Below are positions 1 through 8,152 of a DNA stretch of 15,104 nucleotides, in pieces. The stretch is from Candidatus Hydrogenedentota bacterium (GTDB taxonomy: Bacteria > Hydrogenedentota > Hydrogenedentia > Hydrogenedentales > CAITNO01), in contig JAKPUV010000139.1 of assembly GCA_029554925.1 (NCBI GenBank), positions 1-15,104 of the forward strand, given 5' to 3'. Made by a program: the position numbers and the translations under genes. A model generated the notes under the pieces. The model made no database searches. It had not been told where the DNA came from and saw only the letters and a list, made by a program, of their open reading frames with translations. How positions within the stretch are numbered: position 1 is the first letter of the stretch; every line of letters starts with the position of its first letter.

Positions 1-63
1 GACCTCCTCACCGGCGCCACCGCCGAAACCACCACCGAGATCGGCCAGGCCCCCACACCATAA
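1..63 (+). CDS. C-terminal end of an unidentified protein (partial)
   Basis: Frame 1 is open from the first base and stops at TAA (61-63), giving 20 residues that begin DLLTG and end QAPTP. The tail is rich in Thr and Ala. It is too short to assign to a family. It is called because it runs in from the window edge, because the repeat-rich spacer starts soon after its stop, and because no competing gene on the other strand has recognisable content. It could still be chance open sequence in GC-rich DNA. Confidence 0.4.
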   Translation, partial: DLLTGATAETTTEIGQAPTP

Positions 64-90
64 CGGCCAAGGGCCGCAGCCCCTGGGATC

Positions 91-108
91 GCCAGGCTCC
101 AGCTTGGC
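91..108. repeat. Short palindrome, 7-bp arms with TCCA loop
   Basis: GCCAGGC (91-97), loop TCCA, GCTTGGC (102-108) form a hairpin with one G-T pair. Its core resembles the CCAAG/CTTGG hairpins at 137-157 and 258-278. It lies about 28 bp after the stop of the upstream partial gene, so it may also help end that transcript, although no T-run follows. Confidence 0.5.
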
Positions 109-114
109 ATCTTT

Positions 115-283
115 GCCTCGTTCCCAAGTTGCCTCGTTCCCAAGTTTTACTTGGGAATGCGCTTGTCTGCGAAGCTCTGCTTCGCGCTTGCTGCGGCGCG
201 AGGCTTGAACCGGGGAAGCGGGCGAGAATGCAAAGCGCAACTTTGCCGACAGGGACATTCCCAAGTGCAACTTGGGAACGAGG
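115..283. repeat. Dyad repeat element with hairpin-bearing terminal inverted repeats
   Basis: Positions 132-159 and 256-283 are inverted copies matching at about 26 of 28 positions; both begin CCTCGTTCCCAAGT in their own orientation. Each arm folds on itself: TTCCCAAGT-TTT-ACTTGGGAA at 137-157 and TTCCCAAGT-GCA-ACTTGGGAA at 258-278. Inside these, a second hairpin on the left (GCGAAGC-TCT-GCTTCGC, 169-185) faces a weaker one on the right (GCAAAG...CTTTGC, about 230-246), so the whole stretch is an imperfect palindrome centred near 207. The left edge carries a partial tandem copy of GCCTCGTTCCCAAGTT (115-130, then 131-146). No coding gene lies inside. It looks like a non-autonomous, REP- or MITE-like intergenic element; that class assignment is inference. 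Confidence 0.7.
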
Positions 284-284
284 G

Positions 285-320
285 GAGCGCGGAGAGCGCG
301 GGGACCGCAAAGGACGCTGA
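285..320. repeat. Degenerate period-9 tandem repeat
   Basis: Four 9-bp units follow directly on the dyad element: GAGCGCGGA, GAGCGCGGG, GACCGCAAA and GGACGCTGA. The first two differ at one base; the others keep a purine-rich, CGC-centred pattern. The array ends just before the stop codon of the minus-strand phosphoesterase gene, so it lies in that gene's 3' flank. The same 9-bp period recurs in an unrelated repeat at 9032-9124. Confidence 0.45.
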
Positions 321-327
321 GCCGCGT

Positions 328-1746
328 TTACTCCGCGGCGGCGTTTCTGCGGACGAGTTTGGCGCGGCCGTTGAGGATGTCTTCGACGAGGCTGGACACG
401 GCGTCGGTGAAGGTGAAGTCGCAGGGCTGGGGCGGGCGGGCGGCGGCGGTGTCTTTGAGCATCCTGGCGAACAGGGACTGCCATTCGCGCTCGGGCATGA
501 CGACGGTGAGCTCCTTGTCCTGCGGGAGGTCTTCCGGATTAAGGGGGCCTTCGGGTCCGGAGAACTCGGTGAGCCCGCGCTTCTGCGCCAGCAGCAGCTC
601 GCGGTAGCGGCGGAGGTCGGCCCCGGTGAGGGTCGTCCGCACAATCTTTTCGCCGCGCTGGCCGCCCGTCAGGAAGACGGCGTTCACATCCACGGGCCCG
701 GCGGGCAGGGTGTTGCGGAGGATCTGCTTGGCGTGGCAGCAGCCGACGTCGGCGCCGGCGCGGCGGCAGAGCCCCCGTGCGGCGACGGCGGCCATTTCGC
801 GCCCCGCGAGGGGGGCGGGGTTCTCACCGAGGGGCCGGCGCGCCTCGGGGGCGACTTCGGCGTCGCGGGCGCGCACGAAGGCGAGCAGCTCCGGGTCGCA
901 GGGGGCGGTGTCGTGGAGGACCTCGACGACCTCCCCGCGCACCAGGGACACCGCGCCGGAATCGGTGTCCACGGACAGCTCGACACGGCCGAGGAACGCG
1001 GCGTTGCCGCCGGCCTGCACGACGGCGGCGCCGGACGGGGCGATGACGGGCTCGCGGAGCAGCTCGTGCGTGTGGCCGCCGACGAAGAGGTTGACCTCCG
1101 GCGCGGCTTCGGCGAGTTCCAGGCAGCTGTTCTTGCCGAGATGCGCCAGCACGATGAGGAGGTCCGTCTCCGGGGCGAGGCGCTTCGCCTCCGCCGCCAC
1201 GAGCGCGGCCGTCTCCTTCAGGCTGCGCGTGTCGGCGTCGTCCGTGTCCGTGATGGCGCCGATGACGCCGACCCGGATGCCGTTCACCGTCTTGACGGCG
1301 GACGGGGCGAGGACCGTGCCGCCGTCTTTGGAAAAGGCGTTGCAGCACACGGGGACGGCGCCCTCCAGCAGAGAATAGCACTCCTTCAGGTGCGCCTCGC
1401 CGTAGGTGAAATCGTGGTTGCCCGGCGTGACCATGTCATACCGCATCCGCGCGGCGAGCTCATAGGTGAGGCGGCTTTTCGTGCGGTGGGCGGCCATGTC
1501 GCCCTTCTCCATCAGGTCGCCGCCGTCCAGCAGGAGGATGTCGTCCCGCTTCGCGCGCTCGGCGGCCACCAGCCCTGCCAGAGGACACAGCCCCTCGCGG
1601 CCGTTGTATCCGGGGGCCACATGGTCGTGGACGTCGTTGGTGTGGAGCACCAGCAGGGAGCGGGTTTCGGCCCCCGCCGTGAAGGCGAACAGGGCCAGCG
1701 CCAGCGCCAGCACCCGGGAAACGGAACAAACACGCGCGAACGCCAT
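328..1746 (-). CDS. Secreted 5'-nucleotidase/UshA-type metallophosphoesterase
   Basis: The 472-residue product has a clear Sec signal peptide: a hydrophobic core at residues 11-24 and a likely cut after AGA (residue 26). The mature part opens with the two-metal phosphoesterase signature. D38 and H40 lie in LHTNDVHDH, D77 in DGGD, N110-H111-D112 in PGNHD, H202 in LAHLG, and H225/H227 in GGHTH. Residues from about 310 form a short, diverged version of the 5'-nucleotidase C-terminal domain (TGADL at 374-378). The family hydrolyses nucleotides, UDP-sugars or cyclic nucleotides outside the cytoplasm for phosphate or nucleoside salvage; the substrate here is unknown. At 472 residues it is shorter than UshA (about 550). 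An AAGGAGT ribosome site (1754-1760) lies 7 nt before the ATG. It is divergent from the mntA gene. Confidence 0.88.
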   Translation of the reverse strand: MAFARVCSVSRVLALALALFAFTAGAETRSLLVLHTNDVHDHVAPGYNGREGLCPLAGLVAAERAKRDDILLLDGGDLMEKGDMAAHRTKSRLTYELAARMRYDMVTPGNHDFTYGEAHLKECYSLLEGAVPVCCNAFSKDGGTVLAPSAVKTVNGIRVGVIGAITDTDDADTRSLKETAALVAAEAKRLAPETDLLIVLAHLGKNSCLELAEAAPEVNLFVGGHTHELLREPVIAPSGAAVVQAGGNAAFLGRVELSVDTDSGAVSLVRGEVVEVLHDTAPCDPELLAFVRARDAEVAPEARRPLGENPAPLAGREMAAVAARGLCRRAGADVGCCHAKQILRNTLPAGPVDVNAVFLTGGQRGEKIVRTTLTGADLRRYRELLLAQKRGLTEFSGPEGPLNPEDLPQDKELTVVMPEREWQSLFARMLKDTAAARPPQPCDFTFTDAVSSLVEDILNGRAKLVRRNAAAE

Positions 1747-1784
1747 GGCACAGACTCCTTTCAGGACGGCCGCCCGTTCCGGCC

Positions 1785-1790
1785 TTTATA
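1785..1790 (-). promoter_or_regulatory. Probable -10 box for the phosphoesterase gene
   Basis: Read on the minus strand, TATAAA matches the sigma-70 -10 consensus at five of six positions and stands out in very GC-rich DNA. It lies about 40 bp before the start codon. No good -35 hexamer is visible 16-18 bp upstream, so the promoter may need an activator or may be weak. Confidence 0.4.
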
Positions 1791-1885
1791 CAACAGAGCG
1801 CCGGAGGCGCGCCACCCCGGCGGCGAGGGGTTTTCTGGCGGGCCGCGGTGCGGGTGGGGTATCCTGTTGCCAAGGAGACCGTGCC

Positions 1886-2188
1886 ATGAACGCGCAGGTT
1901 CATCTGGACCCGGAATTTCTGGGGGACTTCTGCCGCCGGTGGCGGATCAGGGAGCTGTCCCTGTTTGGCAGCGCCCTCCGGGACGATTTCCGTCCCGACA
2001 GCGACCTCGATTTCCTCGTGAGTTTCGAGCCGGGGGCCAAATGGGATCTTTTCGACATTGTGGCCATGAAGGAGGAACTGGAGGCTCGGCACGGCCGCCC
2101 CGTTGATCTCGTCGAAAAGGAGGCTCTCCGGAATCCCTGGAGAAAACATGAGATACTGCGGACCCGCGAGGTGATTTATGCCGCCTGA
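1886..2188 (+). CDS. mntA: MntA-type minimal nucleotidyltransferase antitoxin
   Basis: The 100-residue protein is a single MNT domain. It has the diagnostic GS-X10-DXD motif (G28-S29, D40, D42) and a third acidic residue in PVDLV (D74), so the metal-binding triad is complete. MntA antitoxins use ATP to transfer AMP onto a tyrosine of the partner HepT toxin, silencing it. The partner follows immediately and overlaps by 11 bp, so the two are translationally coupled. The start is ATG at 1886 because AAGGAG (1872-1877) lies 8 nt upstream and the MNT fold begins soon after; the same frame stays open much further upstream without conserved sequence. A single-domain nucleotidyltransferase of other function is possible but unlikely given the neighbour. 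Confidence 0.9.
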   Translation: MNAQVHLDPEFLGDFCRRWRIRELSLFGSALRDDFRPDSDLDFLVSFEPGAKWDLFDIVAMKEELEARHGRPVDLVEKEALRNPWRKHEILRTREVIYAA

Positions 2189-2552
2189 TCCCCGGGACAC
2201 GGCGCGCATGTGGGACATGCTGGACGCGGCGCGGACGGCGAGCCGGTTCATTTGCGGCAAGACACTGGACGACTTCCTGTCGGACCGGATGCTCAGAGCC
2301 GCCGTGGAAAGAAACCTCGAAATTGTGGGTGAAGCCGCCCGCCATGTCTCCGAAGCGGAGAGGGCTGCCCATCCGGACATTCCCTGGGGCGCGGTTATCG
2401 GCATGCGGAACATCATTGCCCACGAGTACGGCGAGATACTGCATGAGAAGGTCTGGCTGGTCTGCACGGACCGGCTGCCGTCACTCATTGACCAGCTCGT
2501 GGGGGCCGGCGCCGAGAGCGCATCGCCAAAGGACAGGACGAAGACGGACTAA
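2178..2552 (+). CDS. hepT: HepT-type HEPN ribonuclease toxin
   Basis: The 124-residue protein is a helical HEPN (former DUF86) domain. The catalytic RX4HXY motif is intact: R77, H82 and Y84 in RNIIAHEY. In characterised pairs R and H form the RNase site of the dimer, and the Tyr is the residue AMPylated by MntA. The conserved RNLEIVGEAAR segment (45-55) and DIPW (67-70) are also typical. A GAGG ribosome site (2168-2171) within the end of mntA lies 6 nt before the ATG. The last 14 or so residues are polar and look disordered. The pair sits between unrelated metabolic genes, as expected for an acquired toxin-antitoxin module, but there are no flanking transposase genes or target repeats. Confidence 0.9.
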   Translation: MPPDPRDTARMWDMLDAARTASRFICGKTLDDFLSDRMLRAAVERNLEIVGEAARHVSEAERAAHPDIPWGAVIGMRNIIAHEYGEILHEKVWLVCTDRLPSLIDQLVGAGAESASPKDRTKTD

Positions 2553-2582
2553 CGCCCTGTTCGCCAGGAAGCGGGAGTCGGG

Positions 2583-2604
2583 CCGCGCGCTTCCCCGTGC
2601 GCGG
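2583..2604. terminator. GC-rich hairpin after the toxin gene
   Basis: CCGCGCGC (2583-2590), a 6-nt loop, and GTGCGCGG (2597-2604) pair over 8 bp with one G-T pair, 30 bp past the hepT stop. A G-rich run rather than a T-run follows, so this is not a classical intrinsic terminator. It may only slow polymerase or protect the 3' end. Confidence 0.35.
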
Positions 2605-2620
2605 GGGCGGGGGGGTGGTG

Positions 2621-2626
2621 TACAAT
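2621..2626 (+). promoter_or_regulatory. Probable -10 box of hisF
   Basis: TACAAT is a five-of-six match to the -10 consensus, 40 bp before the hisF start. It is one of the few AT-containing stretches in this gap. The -35 region falls in the hairpin arm and shows no consensus. It implies that hisF is transcribed separately from the toxin-antitoxin pair. Confidence 0.45.
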
Positions 2627-2665
2627 ACGCGGGATTTTCCGCACTTTTATTGAGGAACCCTTGCC

Positions 2666-3442
2666 ATGCTTTGCAAACGCGTCATTCCCTGCCTTGACGT
2701 CGCGGACGGCCGCGTCGTCAAGGGGGTCCAGTTTCTCGGCCTGCGCGACGCCGGGGACCCGGTGGAGATTGCCCGCCGCTACGACGAGGAGAAGGCGGAC
2801 GAGATCGTCTTCCTGGACATCCGCGCCTCGACGGACAACCGGGAGACCATGCTCGACGTGGTCCGCCGCACGGCGGAGCAGGTGTTCATGCCCCTGTGCG
2901 TGGGCGGCGGCATCCGCACGATTGACGACATCCGCCGCATGCTGAACGCCGGGGCGGACAAGGTCTCCATCAACACGCCGGCCATCGAAAACCCGGATTT
3001 CATTGACCGGGCCGCGTCCCGCTTCGGCGCGCAGTGCATCGTGGTGGCGATTGACGCGAAGAAGCGCAGTCCGGAGGAGGGCGGCGGCTACTATGTGAAG
3101 AGCCACGGCGGGCGCGACGGCGGCCGGGCCACGCAGCTGGAGCCGGTGGCCTGGGCGAGGGAGGCCGAGCGGCGCGGCGCGGGCGAGATCCTGCTGACCT
3201 GCATGGACTGCGACGGCACGAAGGACGGCTACGACATCGCCCTGACGCGCGAGATCGCCGACAGCGTGGGCATCCCCGTGATCGCCAGCGGCGGCGCGGG
3301 GAATCTGGACCACCTGCGCGCGGCGCTGCAGGAGCGGGGGGCGGACGCCGCCCTGGCCGCCTCGATTTTCCACTTCCAGGAATACACAATCCGGGAGGCG
3401 AAGGAATATCTTGCACGGCACGGCGTGTCTGTGCGATTGTAA
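2666..3442 (+). CDS. hisF: Imidazole glycerol phosphate synthase, cyclase subunit HisF
   Basis: The product is 258 residues, the normal HisF length, and collinear with the family. The cytoplasmic enzyme uses ammonia from the HisH glutaminase to convert PRFAR into imidazole glycerol phosphate and AICAR in histidine synthesis. The (beta-alpha)8 barrel begins with KRVIPCLDV, and both catalytic aspartates are at the expected positions: D11 and D130 (VAID). The phosphate-binding loops GGGIR (80-84) and ASGGAG (207-212) are present, as is the DGTKDGYD motif (183-190). GAGGAA (2652-2657) lies 8 nt before the ATG. No hisH or other his gene is adjacent, so its partner must be encoded elsewhere. Confidence 0.96.
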   Translation: MLCKRVIPCLDVADGRVVKGVQFLGLRDAGDPVEIARRYDEEKADEIVFLDIRASTDNRETMLDVVRRTAEQVFMPLCVGGGIRTIDDIRRMLNAGADKVSINTPAIENPDFIDRAASRFGAQCIVVAIDAKKRSPEEGGGYYVKSHGGRDGGRATQLEPVAWAREAERRGAGEILLTCMDCDGTKDGYDIALTREIADSVGIPVIASGGAGNLDHLRAALQERGADAALAASIFHFQEYTIREAKEYLARHGVSVRL

Positions 3443-3449
3443 TCAGCGC

Positions 3450-3469
3450 GCGGCCGGGGACCCGGCCGC
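3450..3469. terminator. Perfect GC hairpin after hisF
   Basis: GCGGCCGG (3450-3457), loop GGAC, CCGGCCGC (3462-3469) form a perfect 8-bp stem starting 7 bp after the hisF stop. The position suits a terminator, but there is no T-run downstream; termination without a T-tract or a simple 3'-end stabiliser are both possible. Confidence 0.45.
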
Positions 3470-3487
3470 CAACGGAGACGGGAAAAG

Positions 3488-3538
3488 ATGTTCCATCACG
3501 AGCAGCGCGTCCGCCGATGGTGCGGCCCCAGGATCTGA
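3488..3538 (+). CDS. Possible 16-residue leader peptide upstream of trpE
   Basis: ATG at 3488 opens a 16-codon frame ending at TGA 3536-3538: MFHHEQRVRRWCGPRI. A GGAGACGGGAAAAG stretch supplies a plausible ribosome site. The frame has a single Trp codon (3518-3520) and two His codons, lies about 100 bp before trpE, and is followed by a strong hairpin at 3580-3612. This arrangement would fit transcription attenuation of a trp operon. Against it, one Trp codon is fewer than in typical leaders, there is no T-run after the hairpin, and short frames arise easily by chance. Confidence 0.25.
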   Translation: MFHHEQRVRRWCGPRI

Positions 3539-3579
3539 CCCCCCCAGTCTGTCTCCGTCAATTGCGTTGCTTGCACCCC

Positions 3580-3612
3580 CCGCGCCCCGGAGCGGCCCCG
3601 CCGCCGGCGCGG
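3580..3612 (+). promoter_or_regulatory. Strong hairpin just upstream of the trpE ribosome site
   Basis: CCGCGCC (3580-3586) pairs with GGCGCGG (3606-3612), and inside it GCGGC (3592-3596) pairs with GCCGC (3600-3604). The stem ends 10 bp before the AAGGA ribosome site (3623-3627). It could modulate trpE expression by attenuation or by limiting ribosome access, or it could be a passive result of high GC. Confidence 0.35.
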
Positions 3613-3635
3613 ACACCCCGTAAAGGAACATCGCC

Positions 3636-5119
<1,484 letters not shown>

Positions 5120-5123
<4 letters not shown>

Positions 5124-5692
5124 TCATCATCGTGGACAACTACGACAGCTTCACCTACAACCTCGTGCAGTACTTCGGCGAGCTGGACAACGACGTGCGG
5201 GTGTTCCGCAACGACGCCATTGACGTCGCGGGCATAGACGCCCAGCGGCCCGACGGCATCGTCGTGTCGCCCGGGCCGTGCACGCCCTACGAGGCGGGCA
5301 TCTCCATGGACGTCATCCGCGAGCTGGGCCCCCGCTACCCCACCCTCGGGGTGTGCCTCGGCCACCAGAGCATCGGCGCCGTCTTCGGCGGCGACGTGGT
5401 CCGCGCGGGCGTCATCATGCACGGCAAGGTCAGCACGATCCGCCACAACGGCAACCCCTTCTTCGCCGGCGTGGACAACCCCTTCACCGCCACGCGCTAC
5501 CACTCGCTGGTCATCAAGCGCGAGACCTGCCCCGCCTGCCTCGACATCACCGCCGAGACCGAGGACGGGGTCATCATGGCCGTGGCGCACCGGGAGTATC
5601 CCATCTGGGGCGTGCAGTACCACCCGGAGAGCATCCTCACCCCCTGCGGCAAGACCATGATCCGCAATTTCATGGGCTTCACGCGGAAATAG
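5120..5692 (+). CDS. trpG: Anthranilate synthase glutaminase component (TrpG/PabA)
   Basis: The 190-residue class I glutamine amidotransferase has a complete catalytic triad: C79 in GVCLGHQ, and H168 and E170 in QYHPES. The oxyanion segment SPGPCTP (50-56) is present, and the N-terminus MIIIVDNYDSFTYNLVQY is canonical. It hydrolyses glutamine and passes ammonia to TrpE. As there is only one such glutaminase beside TrpE here, it may also serve PabB for folate synthesis, as in many bacteria. The start codon overlaps the trpE stop. Only 10 bp separate its stop from the end of the convergent methyltransferase gene, leaving no room for a separate terminator. Confidence 0.95.
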
Positions 5693-5702
5693 GGCGCCCA
5701 GC

Positions 5703-6443
5703 TCAGGAGCGGCGCAGGGTCAGGATCAGGTCGGGGGAGCGCCCCGTGTCAAAGGGTGCGCCGTCGAAACCGCCGTGGCACGCCTCCACCGCCAGCCCGG
5801 CGGCGCGGGCGGCCCCCTCCAGAAAGCCGCGGGACCAGTGCCGCAGCACGGCCTCCTCGCGGAGGGTCTCCGTCTTCCCGCCCCGGACGGCGGTGTAGAC
5901 GATTTCCAGGCGGGTGCGGCCGTCCTCCGGGGTGAATCGCTTGTCGGCGCGCACGGGCACGCCGTCCACCACGGCCTCCGCCGTGCGCGCGCGGGGCTGC
6001 GCGGCGGCGGGCAGGGCGTAGTTGAGCACCTGCGCGACGATCCGCCCCTCCGGCGAAAGGACGGCACCGGCGTTCCGGAAAAACGTCGCCACGTCCGCCT
6101 CCTCCGGCAGGAGGGAGAGGGAGTTTCCGAGGCAGAGGATCAGGTCCCACGGCCCCGCCGGGGGAAGGCGCATGTCGCCCTCCCCGTAGACGACGTCGGG
6201 GTGCGCGCGGCGCGCGCGGGCCACGGCGACCATGCCCGGGCTGAGGTCCGTGGCCCGGACGGACGCGCCGCGCTCCGCGAGCCACAGGGCGTGGAGCCCC
6301 GTGCCGCAGGCGGTGTCCAGCACGCGGCGGCCCCCAGCGCGGCCGAGCGTCCCGAGCAGGAAGGGGCCTTCCCGTTCGAGACGCCCGGGGTTCGCGCCGA
6401 GGGCGTCATACCATTCCGCGCCGTCCGTGAACGCGCCGTCCAC
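5703..6443 (-). CDS. Class I SAM-dependent methyltransferase
   Basis: The 246-residue protein has a Rossmann-type SAM fold: motif I VLDTACGTG (41-49), acidic ribose-binding D66 in ATDLS, a GD(M) turn at 89-91, and motif IV-like DLILCLGNSLSLLP (100-113). The C-terminal half is the substrate-binding part and gives no clue to the acceptor. It resembles small-molecule methyltransferases of the glycine/sarcosine or ubiquinone type in general layout. The start is GTG, 3 bp after the hcp stop, with no strong ribosome site, so it is probably translated by coupling to hcp. No earlier ATG exists in the frame; the next Met is residue 71, inside the SAM domain. Its role beside hcp is unknown. Confidence 0.82.
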   Translation of the reverse strand: MDGAFTDGAEWYDALGANPGRLEREGPFLLGTLGRAGGRRVLDTACGTGLHALWLAERGASVRATDLSPGMVAVARARRAHPDVVYGEGDMRLPPAGPWDLILCLGNSLSLLPEEADVATFFRNAGAVLSPEGRIVAQVLNYALPAAAQPRARTAEAVVDGVPVRADKRFTPEDGRTRLEIVYTAVRGGKTETLREEAVLRHWSRGFLEGAARAAGLAVEACHGGFDGAPFDTGRSPDLILTLRRS

Positions 6444-6446
6444 GGC

Positions 6447-8084
6447 TCAGGCGAGCATCGCCGCGAGGTCGGCCTCGGGCGTGGAGATCGGGGTGAGCCC
6501 GAACTGCTCCACGAGGACGTTGACCACGTTCGGCCCGAGGAAGGCCGGGACCGTCGGCCCGATGCGCATGTTCTTGATGCCCAGGTGCAGCAGGGTGAGC
6601 AGGATGCACACGGCCTTCTGCTCGTACCACGACAGCACCATGGACAGGGGCAGGTCGTTCACGCCGCACTCGAAGGCGTTCGCCAGGGCCACGGCGATCT
6701 GGATCGCCGAGTAGGCGTCGTTGCACTGGCCGACGTCGAGCAGGCGCGGGATGCCGCCGATGTCGCCGAAGTCCAGCTTGTTGAACCGGTACTTGCCGCA
6801 GGCCAGCGTGAGGATCACGCAGTCGTCCGGCACCGAGGTCGCCAGCTGGGTGTAGTAGTCGCGGCCCGGCTTCGCGCCGTCGCAGCCGCCGATGAGGAAG
6901 AAGTGGCGGAGCTTGCCCGCCTTCACCGCCTCGATGACCTTGTCCGCCACGCCCAGTACGGCGTTGCGGGCGAAGCCCGTCATGGCGTAGGCCGGCTCGG
7001 CGTCCTCGGCGAAGCCCGGGGCGGCCAGGGCGGCCTCGATGACCGGCGTGAAGTCGCGGTCGGCGATGTGGGTCACCCCCGGCCACTGGACCAGCCCGCA
7101 GGTGAAGATGCGGCCCGCGTAGCTCTGGCGCGGCTTCTGGATGCAGTTGGTGGTCATGAGGATGGCGCCGGGGAAGGCGTCGAACTCGGCGGCCTGGTCC
7201 TGCCACGCGCCGCCGTAGTTGCCCACGAGGTGCGGGTACTTCTTCAGTCCGGGGTAGGCCAGGCAGGGCAGCATCTCGCCGTGGGTGTACACGTTGATGC
7301 CCTTGCCCGCCGTCTGCTCCAGCAGCGCCTCGAGGTCGCGCAGGTCGTGGCCCGACACGGCGATGCACTTGCCCTTCACGGGGGTCACGCGGATCTTGGT
7401 GGGCTCCGGGTGGCCGTAGCGGCCCGTGTTCGCCCCGTCCAGCATGCCCATGACCTGGAGGTTCACCTCGCCCACGCGCATGGCCCAGCCCACCAGCGCG
7501 CCGATGTCCGACGGCTGGTCCGCCAGGAAGCTCAGCGTCTCGTGGATGAACCCGTACACGGAGTCGTCCTCGACACCCAGAACCATCGCGTGCTCGGCGT
7601 AGGCGGCCATTCCCTTGAGGCCGTACATGACCAGCTCCTGCAGGCCGCCGGCGTCGCTGCCGTAGCGCTGGAGGCGCCCCTCGACGCCCACCTTCTCTCC
7701 CAGGCGCACCAGCTCGGCGCGGCCGCCCGCGATCTCCATCACCGCCGGCCCCGACAGGGTCTCCGGCGCCGCGCACACGCCCTCGTAGAGCGCCTTGGCC
7801 CGCGCGCGGGCCTCCGCGGCGCGCAGCACGAGGCGGCACAGGTCGTCCGCGTCGAAGTTCACATTGGTCACCGTCGTGAAGAGCGCCTCCATCACGAGGA
7901 CGTCCAGACCGTGGTCCACCGCGCCCAGCGCCCGCGCGCGGTGCGCATACTGGGAAACCCCCTTCGCGGCCTCGTTCAGCAGGTCCTGGAGCGCCGCCGT
8001 CTCGGGGTCCTTACCGCACACGCCGTAGGACGTGCACCCCGTGCCCCTGGAGGTCTGCTCGCACTGGTAACAAAACATGCTCAT
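6447..8084 (-). CDS. hcp: Hydroxylamine reductase / hybrid cluster protein
   Basis: The 545-residue product matches class I Hcp in length and motifs. The N-terminal cluster motif is C5-X2-C8-X8-C17-X5-C23. All ligands of the hybrid 4Fe-2S-2O cluster are visible: H246, E270, C314, C401, C429, C454 and E488, in the contexts SGHDL, THGEMLP, TTNCIQ, GGCDG, LACGKY, VGQCND and SWYEQ. The family reduces hydroxylamine to ammonia and, physiologically, is thought to reduce nitric oxide in anaerobes. The start is ATG at 8084, with a GGGAGAG ribosome site before it; the frame extends further upstream but without family sequence. No Hcr reductase is present; the ferredoxin-like protein encoded 68 bp upstream is the likely electron partner. 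Confidence 0.96.
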   Translation of the reverse strand: MSMFCYQCEQTSRGTGCTSYGVCGKDPETAALQDLLNEAAKGVSQYAHRARALGAVDHGLDVLVMEALFTTVTNVNFDADDLCRLVLRAAEARARAKALYEGVCAAPETLSGPAVMEIAGGRAELVRLGEKVGVEGRLQRYGSDAGGLQELVMYGLKGMAAYAEHAMVLGVEDDSVYGFIHETLSFLADQPSDIGALVGWAMRVGEVNLQVMGMLDGANTGRYGHPEPTKIRVTPVKGKCIAVSGHDLRDLEALLEQTAGKGINVYTHGEMLPCLAYPGLKKYPHLVGNYGGAWQDQAAEFDAFPGAILMTTNCIQKPRQSYAGRIFTCGLVQWPGVTHIADRDFTPVIEAALAAPGFAEDAEPAYAMTGFARNAVLGVADKVIEAVKAGKLRHFFLIGGCDGAKPGRDYYTQLATSVPDDCVILTLACGKYRFNKLDFGDIGGIPRLLDVGQCNDAYSAIQIAVALANAFECGVNDLPLSMVLSWYEQKAVCILLTLLHLGIKNMRIGPTVPAFLGPNVVNVLVEQFGLTPISTPEADLAAMLA

Positions 8085-8126
8085 TTCACTCTCTCCCGCC
8101 GCATTGCGGCCGTTGTCAACTCCCGC

Positions 8127-8145
8127 CGGCCGCCCCATGCGGCCG
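8127..8145. promoter_or_regulatory. Hairpin between the ferredoxin gene and hcp
   Basis: CGGCCGC (8127-8133), a 5-nt loop, and GCGGCCG (8139-8145) form a perfect 7-bp stem in the 68-bp gap. It could set the relative amounts of the two products by processing or partial termination. No T-run follows on the minus strand. Confidence 0.4.
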
Positions 8146-8152
8146 CGGATGG

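Noticed and set aside
91..283. CRISPR array
   Set aside because: The repeats here are palindromic, inverted and irregularly spaced, with no constant-length spacers and no cas genes nearby.
151..2106. 651-codon plus-strand open frame across the phosphoesterase gene
   Set aside because: It is antisense to a gene with complete metallophosphoesterase motifs and a signal peptide, shows no recognisable domain, and crosses the repeat element and the promoter gap.
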